A program made the position numbers and the translations under genes. A DNA stretch of 64,000 nucleotides from Podochytrium sp. JEL0797 (Eukaryota > Chytridiomycota > Chytridiomycetes > Chytridiales > Chytriomycetaceae), in assembly GCA_027596195.1 (NCBI GenBank), contig JADGJG010000020.1, forward strand, positions 1-64,000, read 5' to 3'. The notes under the pieces were generated by a model. The model was not told the origin of the DNA. It did no database searches and saw only the letters and a program-made list of their open reading frames with translations. Numbering within the stretch: the first letter of the stretch is position 1; every line of letters starts with the position of its first letter. Positions 22,601-33,231 of the stretch are shown here, piece by piece.

Positions 22601-24831
22601 CGCGTGCCCAATAAACGCGATGCAAACCGATTTCAAGAATCTCTTGACGAGGGGTGAGAAGGCGGGATCACCCACCGCCAAAGTTGCTGCGACCTGACCG
22701 TTTCTTCGAGAAGGGAGAGGCGACGCCAAAGTGACGACTGCCGATTCGTTTTCGACGGCAATCTTTTTTGACGCGTCTTTTGATCTTTTCATTTTCGCAA
22801 CGGTTTCGGGCGAGAGCATGGATTCGAGGAGGGGTATCATTCGGTCTTCGGTGGTGCATCTGCCGGTTGAGGAGAGACACAACAACAGTGCGATGGGCCA
22901 TAATGACGCGACGATTATGAAGCCAAATGAGTTGGAAAGTGTAGCGGCAAGAGCAATTATGATGAACGCAAATGAGAGTGGAATCGATAACTTTCTCGAC
23001 ATGAATGGGCGATACTCTTCGGACACATGATCGGAATTGAAGACTCCCACCCCAACCTAGACAAAATTTCTCACAAATCAGCTCAACAAACTTTGAAAAC
23101 GAAACCAAAAAATGGAATCCAAACCTGCAGCAAAATCACCACAGAAAACGTCACCAACAGCGCCGTAACCACTCCCATCACAGGCCCTCTCCCAGCCACA
23201 ACATCCGCCCAATGCCCCACATACACCATCGAAACAATCAAAAACGCGCAAGAATCCACCAAAAACGACCACCCCCACGTGTATTCAGCGCCTTTCTTCC
23301 CCTTTGTCCCCCCACGTCGTTTCATCTCCTCGCCCGCAATTTCCTCCAACAACGTCATATCCGAATCCTGCTGCGCGTACCGCGCGAAAATACCGGGACT
23401 TACTGCCGCTGATTTGACTGGATTCGGGGAATACCGAGGTCTCGAATACGGAGTCATGTACCCCGGTGAGGTTCCCGACTTTCGAGTTGGAGATGAGCCC
23501 CCATACGAAGGCGACGCGATTGGTGTCGTGGATTTCAAGGACCACCGGCTTTCGAGACGTTTCATGGCCTCGAGGGAGCTCAGTGCGATTTTCCCACTGC
23601 TCAAGGTGGAGAGGGAGCTTAAAGGTGTTTGTTCGCTCGTGGCGAGACTTAATGAAGATCCTCCAAGAGCGTGCGGGTCTTCCGAATCAAACATGACACC
23701 ATCGGGTCCTGGTACGTAATTACCAGACATTCCTGTCTCCACGCCGCGAGTCTCATTGATGGCAGTTTTGGACAGACAAGTGAGGAGGAGACTGAGACAA
23801 CCAAAGTAACTCCATTCGAGGAACGAGAGGAGGAACGTTTCAGTGGAAGATTCGAAATGGAGTTGAGGGCAAAATACGTTGAATGTGAATGTGATCCACA
23901 AGGTTCCGGTGATGAGGGTTATGCAGTTGAAGAGGATGTTTGTGATTCGAATCTTTTGGAGGCAAAGTTAGGAATGCAATTGAAGCCAAATTAAACCACA
24001 CGCACCATCTTTTCATCGGAACACTCCCCCTCAACCCGCGCACTTCCTTTGACTAAAACGAGTCCAGCCAACAAGCATCTCAACACCCACAGAACCACGG
24101 ACGCGTACTTAATCATGTTCCCCAACGCTGGCGTGCTCGCAAAATCATTGGCAACGTGAACACACACAACGGCGAAATAGATGGAACATGGAATGAAATA
24201 GAATAAGGCCAGGAACGCGTTGAGGGTGGCTTTGTGGTGGCCACTGAGTTCGCTGTACCACGACCTAATTGTTAAAAGGGGTTTAGAGACGTCAAAGAAT
24301 GGATGTGGCGAGGGTGGAATTGTTTACTTGATATTAATGAAGCAAAGGATAGCCTGTGTTCCAAACAAGAGAATTTCGCAAATGGCAGAACACAAGGGCC
24401 ACGCGTGTGGGAGATTCAACGCGTTGCAGACGAAACCGGCCAGAAACACTAAAGATCATTAGAAAGCGTCAAAATAGCATCATGCACTCACTGGAAAACA
24501 GTCCAAACAGCAACCCATGAAACGTGAGATTCAATTTCTGAAAATGCGACAAGCCCCACAATTGAATAGACCCCGTGAGTTTGTAATACGACTGGAGGGT
24601 TTCTCGCGTCGATATGAGAACCGCGAATATTCCCCACAGACAAATGAGGGCATGTGCATTCGTGTATCCGATTTGGGATATGAAGAGGAACCAGGCATTG
24701 ATTTCCGGAGATTTGGAGCCCGAGTAGAGCATTTGGGAGACGGGGCATGTTAACGTGTCAAAGGGTGGGAGGGAGGAAGGATTCGCTGCGAGGCTGCAGA
24801 ATAGGGAAATTGGTGGCGGCGGCGATGCCAT
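16685..24831 (-). CDS. Giant multi-transmembrane protein of about 2,600 residues, function unknown
   Basis: Eight exons can be joined on GT-AG introns in consistent phase: roughly 24831-24490, 24450-24325, 24265-24001, 23962-23115, 23060-22254, 22204-22086, 22030-18178 and 18123-16685. The N-terminal third has about seven helices, for example HALICLWGIFAVLISTRET and ILFNCITLITGTLWITFTF. A Ser/Thr-rich cytosolic loop and two more helices follow. Next comes a probable lumenal domain of about 300 residues with Cys in NCTQLG and PLCNQPS. About twenty or more further helices follow, many Gly/Ala/Ser-rich. Two acidic/serine linkers interrupt them (SDDSNSEESGSASGSDSD near 19.4 kb; a long Ser-rich tail at 17.5-16.7 kb). 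I recognise no family. The layout suggests a fused receptor/transporter-like protein or a very large orphan. The start is the ATG at 24831, only 44 bp from the divergent RGS gene. A collapsed copy lies at 30.9-31.9 kb. Confidence 0.6.
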
Positions 24832-24875
24832 CGTGGAGAAAAAAGGTGACAATTTTTATATACAGTTGCCAGAAA
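24832..24875. promoter_or_regulatory. Very short divergent promoter between the giant membrane gene and the RGS gene
   Basis: Only 44 bp separate the two start codons. The gap contains a TATA-like stretch (TTTTTATATACAG, about 24854-24866) on the plus strand, 10-20 bp before the RGS ATG. Transcripts must therefore overlap the opposing 5' ends, or one start codon lies further downstream than called. Confidence 0.5.
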
Positions 24876-26120
24876 ATGATTAGCGCAAGGCACGACTCCA
24901 AAGCCAAGATGCTTCGCTTCTTTGGAGAGTCTGGGATTCCTGTACAGAGTGGATCCGGGAGCAACTCCAAGTTGTCCAAGTTCCTCCTCGGTGTTCCGAC
25001 CTCTCGCACATTAATCCAACAGACGCTGCAAACGGATTCGGAATTGGAAGACGTTCTCGAAGGCGATGTTGTTGATGACGCTCAAAGATCTATTTTGTCA
25101 AGTGGACACACGTACACGCGCGGTGGAAACTCAATGTTGAGCCTCTCGGAGCTTTCCGTCGGGGAAAACCGACGCGCCCACTTATTCTTTCATCAATCAC
25201 ATTCCGATTTTGGCGGTTCATTATATTCTTCACCTACTGTGACTCCGGAAGTGTTGGAGGCGCCAGAGTGGGAACGCGTCTCCGTCGGATCGGTGTCGTT
25301 GCATAGAATTCCTTCGAGTGAAAGCTTTCAGCCAGCCTCGAATTTGGTCCGACCGCTTCCTTCTTTGATTCGAACAAACAACTCGTCCAGAAAACTCTGT
25401 CACCTGTTGGGGCCGGACGCCGAGATTGCGACGGCCGTCAAGGAAATTGCTGGACAGACCAACTTGCATGACGCGCTGTTGCTTCTTCTCGAGTCCAAGC
25501 TTCCAGTGTGTTACTTTTTGCTCTTTTTGATTCAGCAAGGGAAAGGATTTGTGGAACTATTCTTTGTCTCTGACGTGTTGGCGTTCGAGCAGACCCCGTT
25601 TGACACGACTCAGGCACAGATTGCTGAATCTCAGAGATTGTTCAGAAAATATAGTTTTACGGCCAATGGGAAAAGCACGAAGCTGGCTTGTCCACCAGGA
25701 GTGGTGCGACGCGTGATTATGGGGATTCAAAACGGGGTTCGCGCATGCTTCGCACCGATCCAATCGCGTGCCTTTTGCGACCTGACGTTTCTATTTGCCA
25801 AGTTCAAGCAGAGTCCTCTTTGGAGCAAAATGGAAAGAGAAATTGGTGAGTGCAAGTGCATTTCGTTATTTCCGCTGCGTTTTTCAAAGGCCGCAGCGAT
25901 AACCGCGATTTTTACCAACGCTGGTGTTCTAGGATTTGGTCTTGTTCCTACTAGAGCTATTTCACTGAGTGTCAAAAACCTGCTCAGTCTGGCAATCATG
26001 GAAAGTGAGGACTTGGAACGAATTGCGCACTTGGAAGGGCTGGATGAACTTGCAGTGAAACAAGACGTGATTAAACAAGCGATGGAGTTTGTTGTAGCGA
26101 GGGTTCAGTGCAAGCAATAA
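24876..26120 (+). CDS. RGS-domain protein (regulator of G-protein signalling)
   Basis: From ATG 24876 (MISARHDSKAKMLRFFGESG) the frame encodes about 414 residues. The N-terminal 180 residues are Ser/Thr-rich and probably disordered. An RGS-like helical core follows: ALLLLLESKLPVCYFLLFL, VELFFVSDVLAFEQTPF, QIAESQRLFRKYSF, GVVRRVIMGIQNGV and FCDLTFLFAKFKQSPLW. RGS domains speed GTP hydrolysis by G-alpha subunits and so end receptor signals. After the core, a GTGAGT and an AG 48 nt further on could mark an in-frame intron near 25845-25895; both readings stay open. Its divergent partner is a large multi-TM protein, and several receptor-like 7TM genes lie in the window. The RGS call is by pattern and is moderately sure. 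Confidence 0.55.
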   Translation: MISARHDSKAKMLRFFGESGIPVQSGSGSNSKLSKFLLGVPTSRTLIQQTLQTDSELEDVLEGDVVDDAQRSILSSGHTYTRGGNSMLSLSELSVGENRRAHLFFHQSHSDFGGSLYSSPTVTPEVLEAPEWERVSVGSVSLHRIPSSESFQPASNLVRPLPSLIRTNNSSRKLCHLLGPDAEIATAVKEIAGQTNLHDALLLLLESKLPVCYFLLFLIQQGKGFVELFFVSDVLAFEQTPFDTTQAQIAESQRLFRKYSFTANGKSTKLACPPGVVRRVIMGIQNGVRACFAPIQSRAFCDLTFLFAKFKQSPLWSKMEREIGECKCISLFPLRFSKAAAITAIFTNAGVLGFGLVPTRAISLSVKNLLSLAIMESEDLERIAHLEGLDELAVKQDVIKQAMEFVVARVQCKQ

Positions 26121-26258
26121 ATATTAGGTGGATTCTCATGCAGAATCTCGTGTTGGATGGTGTTTCTGTTACTTTTATAAGCCAATTTAGGGTGAAATAG
26201 GTAATATTATTTCTCGATGAACGGCGTTTGTTTCAGCTTTCCGGTGCCCATTAATTAA

Positions 26259-28025
<1,767 letters not shown>

Positions 28026-28135
28026 TGGGGTTTTTTGTCTGTCTGGCCATGGATTTTGGTTCCTGTTGTGCGCTTTTGTTTTATTTTACATTCTGGGGGG
28101 AGGACTTTGTTTGATACTCGTTCTCTTTCGATTAA

Positions 28136-28285
28136 AAGAGATAAATTTTATCAAGGTACACCAAGGTTCACGCGCGACGCGCATTTGGTCATTCTCATCC
28201 CCCACGCTGCAGAAGCAGAGAAAGTGGTCCCCTCCCTCATTTCCCTTTATTCAGTTCGGATCAGACAGCTTGGAAACTGGGGGGT
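28136..28285 (+). pseudogene. Relic of the 3' end of UDP-galactopyranose mutase
   Basis: About 110-260 bp after the intact gene's stop codon, the frame reads RDKFYQGTPRFTRDAHL and then PHAAEAEKVV and LGNWG. This repeats the intact enzyme's [27 protein letters not shown] and FGSWK with many changes. Only this segment is present and it has no gene structure. It is a partial tandem duplication in decay. Confidence 0.7.
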
Positions 28286-28410
28286 GCATGTGTGTTGAGG
28301 TTTTGAATCTACGGAAAGGCTGACAAAGAATTTTTCAAACAACAAACACATGTTTATAAATGAATGATAAAGAGAAAAGATCGCGATGCGAAAAGGTTTC
28401 GATAGTTTTT

Positions 28411-29446
28411 TTACTCTTCGCGACAACCCATGTCTGAAATCTCCTCGAGTGCTTTCAACATGGCTACTCTCACTTCCTCCATCAAAGGTGCCACGTCCTT
28501 CTGAGTTTTCCCAACAGTCGAAATTGGCGGCAGCACTGCATGGAGAAAAGCAAAGTAAATAACCGGTACACATCAATCGGCACAAACCTTGAATGCGAAC
28601 CACCCCGCCGTCGAAAATTTGGGCTTGGGTGTTGCAAATGTTGCCGTATGTCGAAATAACCATTGGAATGATGGGAAGCTGGTCGCTAATTGCGAGTTGG
28701 AAGGCACCCTGATTGGATTGGTGGGTGGTGGTTGGTGGTGGTTGCCAGCGGGGTGGGGGTTTTCAAACCTGCTTGAAAGGCAGCATGGAGTTGTCGGTTT
28801 GGTGTGAATGCCTGCCTTCTGGGTACAAGAACACGCTGACCTGAGAAAAACGCAATCAAACTATCAACAACTCTTGGGCCGGGAGACATCGAAAACGAAC
28901 ACATACATTAAGTCTCTTCATTTCGCGTCTGACATGTTCCATCATGAGAATAGCGCCTTCCGCGCTTCCGATGCGGCTGTTGCTGTTTCGGCGAGTGAAG
29001 ATGTTGTCCGCAAGATAAAAGTATTGGCCCATGATTGGTACGAAGAAGAACATTGGTTTCGCCAGGATCACACAGTCCTTCGGAAAGACGTGGCCAAGAA
29101 ATAGACCATCGAGCACATTTTGGTGATTGCAAACGAAGATTGCGGGATGTGCTTCTGACAAACGCTCGGCCCCATGCACGGAAGTTTGGATACTGCCGAC
29201 GAGCAGCTTGCCCAGTACTCGGAATGCGAGAACTGCGTCGTTGTTGGCCTTGCGCAAGTCGCCAAAGGAAATGATTTGAAGGAGCGCTGATAGAATACCA
29301 ACCGTCGAGCCCATTGCGATGGCAAGGAGAACGAGGATTATGCGCGCATAGAACTTTGCACGGACCATTAATGGGCGTGCTTTAGTCATTGCGTGATCAA
29401 ATTCTTGCATCCAGTTTAATTTTTCCCCAAATGAGAATATTTTCAT
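28411..29446 (-). CDS. PlsC/AGPAT-type acyltransferase (1-acyl-glycerol-3-phosphate acyltransferase-like)
   Basis: Four exons: 29446-28907, 28840-28769, 28708-28588 and 28535-28411, giving about 285 residues, normal for AGPAT proteins. The catalytic HX4D motif is NHQNVLD (His108, Asp113). The glycerolipid-binding block follows across the second exon as LYPEGRHSH. Two hydrophobic segments lie at residues 33-60. A late block GAFQLAISDQLPIIPMVIS matches the family's PVV/I-type motif IV. The enzyme would make phosphatidic acid at the ER or outer mitochondrial membrane. I use the ATG at 29446; the upstream in-frame codon is TTG. It diverges from the acyltransferase at 29500, with only 53 bp between starts. 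Confidence 0.85.
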
Positions 29447-29499
29447 GTTTGACAACGATAAGATAAAAAAAGGAAGGATGGGTTTTCAACTATCACCAA

Positions 29500-30711
29500 A
29501 TGGTATTCGTCCACCAGTTCACAGACTTTGAACAAGGCAATGTCTCTACTTCTGGGGTTATTGGCAGTATCTCCTTCTTCAGGGGACTCCTTACTGAGGA
29601 CATCATCCGTTTTGTGAGTGGTCGTCTTGTGGACATTGTCGTTGCGAATCCATGGATACTTGGGCAGCTTCACTCGCGCTTCCCAAGAAATGGCATGGAG
29701 CTCCTTGTTCCAACGGACGCCGCCGTGATCGGGGCTCACGCAGCTCAACTCTTTACAACCCACGAGTGGCAACTCACGTCCAAACACGAAGTCCGTATCA
29801 TCACTGCCACGATCAAACGAGAGTTTCCAAATGCGTTAGCATTACAAGGACGGGAAAACTTTCGAGTGGCCGTATTCAACAACGCTTCAAACAACGAGTT
29901 CGCCTTGACCCTCTCCATGAATCACATTCTTGGCGACGGAGCCACGTTTTTCAAGATTCTCAACATGTTTCACTCCCAACGTGATCCCTACGTGTTGGAT
30001 TTCGCCCGCAAAGGCGATTTGCTCAACGAACAAGTCCTGCGAGACAAGAATTTGCCAGCCATTGATCTCATGAAACTGAGAAGCTTCCGAGCAACTATTG
30101 CGATGGCCATTGCGATCATCAAGGGGTTTTTTTTCCCCTCCCCTCCTTGGAAAGTGGTTTCGAAAACTGTGAGCCCAGTTTGGGTTCAAGAACAGAAGGA
30201 TTTGTGGAATCAATCAGGAATGTGGGTTTCCACCAACGATTGCCTCACGTCCTGGTTTTGGAACGCCTCTCTCTGTGACGTTGGGAGCATGACGTTTAGT
30301 CTGCAGGGCCGAATTGATGGAATCGGTGGAGATCTCGCTGGGAATTACTTTACTCCGCTGTGGCTCGTTAAATCACAATTCTCCAATGCGGCCAGAGTGT
30401 GTGCCTGTGTGACGGATCCTTGGAACTGCCGTGTATCCATCAAACGACTGCTTCCCTGGTCTACGGTGTGGAAGGGGGCGAGATTCAGTGGGATCAGCAG
30501 CTGGACCATGTTTTATGAACGTGATTTGGATTTGGGGCACGGGTCAAAGTTTTTGGGGATGCATCCGCTGACAACGCTTCATGATGGCTATATGAGGGAG
30601 CTGGGACCATTTGCGATAGTGTATGCTGTCAAAGAGGGGGAGTTGGCAATGCTGTTGGATATGAAGAGCGTTGAAAGAGGGGGGTTGTCTGGATCATGTC
30701 CGTTTATTTGA
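29500..30711 (+). CDS. CoA-dependent acyltransferase-like protein with HxxxDG motif
   Basis: A single exon encodes 403 residues. NHILGDGATFFKILN supplies the HxxxDG motif (His142, Asp146, Gly147) of the chloramphenicol acetyltransferase/BAHD/condensation superfamily. A second family-like stretch, RDLDLGHGSKFLGMHP, sits near residue 350, where BAHD enzymes have their structural DFGWG-type motif. A hydrophobic segment occurs near residue 200 (ATIAMAIAIIKGFFFP). The product may transfer an acyl group from CoA to an alcohol or amine; the substrate is unknown. It is shorter than typical wax synthase/DGAT proteins. It shares a 53-bp divergent promoter with the AGPAT gene, so joint lipid-related expression is plausible but inferred. 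Confidence 0.6.
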   Translation: MVFVHQFTDFEQGNVSTSGVIGSISFFRGLLTEDIIRFVSGRLVDIVVANPWILGQLHSRFPRNGMELLVPTDAAVIGAHAAQLFTTHEWQLTSKHEVRIITATIKREFPNALALQGRENFRVAVFNNASNNEFALTLSMNHILGDGATFFKILNMFHSQRDPYVLDFARKGDLLNEQVLRDKNLPAIDLMKLRSFRATIAMAIAIIKGFFFPSPPWKVVSKTVSPVWVQEQKDLWNQSGMWVSTNDCLTSWFWNASLCDVGSMTFSLQGRIDGIGGDLAGNYFTPLWLVKSQFSNAARVCACVTDPWNCRVSIKRLLPWSTVWKGARFSGISSWTMFYERDLDLGHGSKFLGMHPLTTLHDGYMRELGPFAIVYAVKEGELAMLLDMKSVERGGLSGSCPFI

Positions 30712-30869
30712 TGTTGTTATTCGATTTGCTTTGAATTTTTGTTGCTCACTGGATACTCAGATTTATGAATAAATTTTGACTAATTATTGATAGTTTCCTT
30801 GGCCTTTGACTTCTATATTGCGATGGTTTGAGGTTGGGAGACGCATAAAAGGAAGCGAATCCTGTTGGT

Positions 30870-31850
30870 CATCGTTCACGGAGCTTGCAAATTTTCTCAT
30901 GGAATGCAGGAATTCTGCGAAAATGTGCGTGTTGCACCCCAATATCAGTAGTGTTGAGCCAGCCATATCAATTTGTGAGCCACTTCATCCATACAACGTT
31001 ACTAGAAAACAAGGCTCCCAATGAAGTGCAATTCGCCTAATCTCAATCAAGCTTCAGCTTCCGTTTATCAGCGCTATTCTGATTCGACTTACATTGAATA
31101 AAATATACAATCCTTGCAAAGCCACAGTCGAAATAGCCCGAGTGATGGAATGCACAGTGCGCCGTTATTCGAAATTGTAAACAATTGCTCACTTTATTCA
31201 CTGAGCTACTGAATCCTCTGCTTAAAGGGAACGCGTATAACGGCAGCACAGACTCCGCCGTAAGAAAGGTCAGACCCACAAGTGAAACGACCCAAAACTG
31301 AATAATTCCCACAAATTTAGCACGACAGCTCTTTTGACCCACGTTTTTCGTTAGCTCCACTAGGTAGAGGATGGAAAATGGACACATCGTGATGGTGACG
31401 GGAAATTTCAACCCGCAAAAACACGGAAATGCAAAACCCGTGCCCCGCAAACGCTATGCAAACGGATTTCAAGAATTTCTTGACGAGGGCTGAGAATATG
31501 GGATCGCCGACCAAATTTCCAGTGATTTGACTGTTTCTTTGGGCAGCGAGAGACGATGCCAAGCTGGCGACGGCGGATTCGTTTTCAATGGCAGTCTTTT
31601 TTGACGCGTCTTTTGATCGCAACGGTTTCAGAGGAGAGCATTGATTCGAGGAGGGGTGACATTCTGTCTTTGGTGGAGCATCTGGGGGTTGAGGTGAGGC
31701 ATAGTAATAGCGTGCTTGGCCACAAGGAAGCGACGATTACGAAACCAAACGGGTTGGTAAAGTGGAAACGTACCCAACAACGCTGTAATCCCTCCCATTA
31801 CAGGCCCTCTCCCAGCAACAACATCCACCAAATCCCCAAATACTAATTCG
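30870..31850 (-). pseudogene. Collapsed duplicate of the giant multi-TM gene
   Basis: Three blocks match the giant gene in order and orientation. Positions 30870-31015 match about 17560-17700 (MAGSTLLILGCNTHIF versus MAGSSLLILGCGTYIF). Positions 31025 to about 31760 match about 22190-22935 (SILYLVELTKNVGQKS versus SILYLAGLTNNVGKKS). Positions 31770-31835 match about 23147-23215 (VAGRGPVMGGITALLGTF versus VAGRGPVMGVVTALLVTF). The first junction drops about 4.5 kb of the parent and the second about 0.2 kb. Frames are broken. It is a partial duplication followed by internal deletion. Confidence 0.85.
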
Positions 31851-32110
31851 CGCCCCTCAATCAAAATGCTGCCGGCTATATGCAAGCCGTGCAGTTTATC
31901 GATATCGAAATTGGCGATTTAGGCGTCGCAGCCACAGTGGATCCGAAAGTGACTGCCAAGCGATCAAGATTCTCGAGTGTGAAAAGAAAGGGGTGGGTGA
32001 AACGCGCGCCTTCAACTGCGCGGCTGTTTTCTGTCCTCCCAACCACCGGAAGGGTGAATCCGCGAGAAACATCCATTCAATTTGAATTCAATCAATTTTT
32101 AATCAATCCA

Positions 32111-33088
32111 ATGGAGGGCAGCCAATCCGAGGTCTGCACTAGTTTGATGGATGTTCCGCACGAGGTGCTGCTTCCCATCCTCTCGTGGATCTCTCCCACA
32201 CAAGTCTTTCTCTACCGAGAGGTATGCACCGGATTCAACGCACTGTTGATCACAAAGCACTTTGCTGTCGTCAACCTCCGCCGCTTCCCTCCTTCCAAGA
32301 ATTGCTGCCCAATCATATCGGGTGACGAAGAAAAGAAGCACCTATCTTCAGATCGCTATCGCGTGTCCAAGATGGAACAAGTCTTCTTTCATGGGCCCGC
32401 CTCGTTCCAAACCGTCTTTGCCGAAACCCGCTTGAGACCCACCACCGTCATCAAGTGGGATCGCAACCCCGATTACCCGACGTGCCACATCCCCACGGCT
32501 ATCAGCCTTTGCGTCAACTTGAAGGTGTTGGATTTGAGCCAATGTCGGCTCAAAGGCCCGATCCCCGCGCAACTGAGCCTTTTGGGATCCCTCACGCATC
32601 TGGACCTGAGCGATAATCAACTTGATGGCGAAATTCCTGTGGAATTGGGAGGCATACGATCCCTTGTTCTAGGCAAGAATGAGCTGACGGGGGGGATTCC
32701 CGTCGAGGTTGGAGAGTTGCTGCAATTACAGGTGCTCAATCTTTCTCACAATCGGCTCACGGGGGAAATTCCTGGTGGAATAAGAAAGCTGGTGAATTTA
32801 CGCACCCTTTGGTTGGGTAGCAACGAGCTCACTGGTGAAATCCCAATCGGAATATGGGAGATGAAAGAGTTGGAAAGTCTCGGTTTGGATTGGAACCGAC
32901 TCAGTGGTTCTATTCCAACACTGGTGGGAAACCTCACTCGTTTGGAATACCTTTCTCTTCACTGCAACAAGCTGTCTGATTCTGTGCCGCGTGAAGTGAT
33001 GTTGTTGTCGAATTTGAAGGATTGCAACCTTGGATACAATGAGGAATTAAGCTGTGATTTTGAATGGGAGTTTTGGGAACAAAAATAA
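32111..33088 (+). CDS. F-box-like and leucine-rich-repeat protein
   Basis: The frame is open from 31880, but I choose the ATG at 32111 (MEGSQSEVCTSLM), since it directly precedes the F-box-like helix region DVPHEVLLPILSWISP and VFLYREVCTGFNALL. The protein is then about 325 residues. After a linker come about seven plant-type LRRs of the LxxLxLSxNxLxGxIP kind: LKVLDLSQCRLKGPIP, LTHLDLSDNQLDGEIP, LQVLNLSHNRLTGEIP and LRTLWLGSNELTGEIP. There is no signal peptide. F-box proteins recruit targets to SCF ubiquitin ligases, and the LRRs would bind the target. Such F-box/LRR genes often form expanded families in early-diverging fungi. The upstream open stretch overlaps the edge of the giant-gene relic. 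Confidence 0.75.
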   Translation: MEGSQSEVCTSLMDVPHEVLLPILSWISPTQVFLYREVCTGFNALLITKHFAVVNLRRFPPSKNCCPIISGDEEKKHLSSDRYRVSKMEQVFFHGPASFQTVFAETRLRPTTVIKWDRNPDYPTCHIPTAISLCVNLKVLDLSQCRLKGPIPAQLSLLGSLTHLDLSDNQLDGEIPVELGGIRSLVLGKNELTGGIPVEVGELLQLQVLNLSHNRLTGEIPGGIRKLVNLRTLWLGSNELTGEIPIGIWEMKELESLGLDWNRLSGSIPTLVGNLTRLEYLSLHCNKLSDSVPREVMLLSNLKDCNLGYNEELSCDFEWEFWEQK

Positions 33089-33231
33089 AAAGTTGTTGGT
33101 TTCCCTTTACAGCCATAAGTGATCGCGTATCCAGTTTGTTTGATATTCCCGTTGTGATTAATCTCGACAGCCGGTGAAGGCAAGTTTGTTTTGATGAAGT
33201 TGCATCTTTCGGACGACGCAACAAAACCCGA

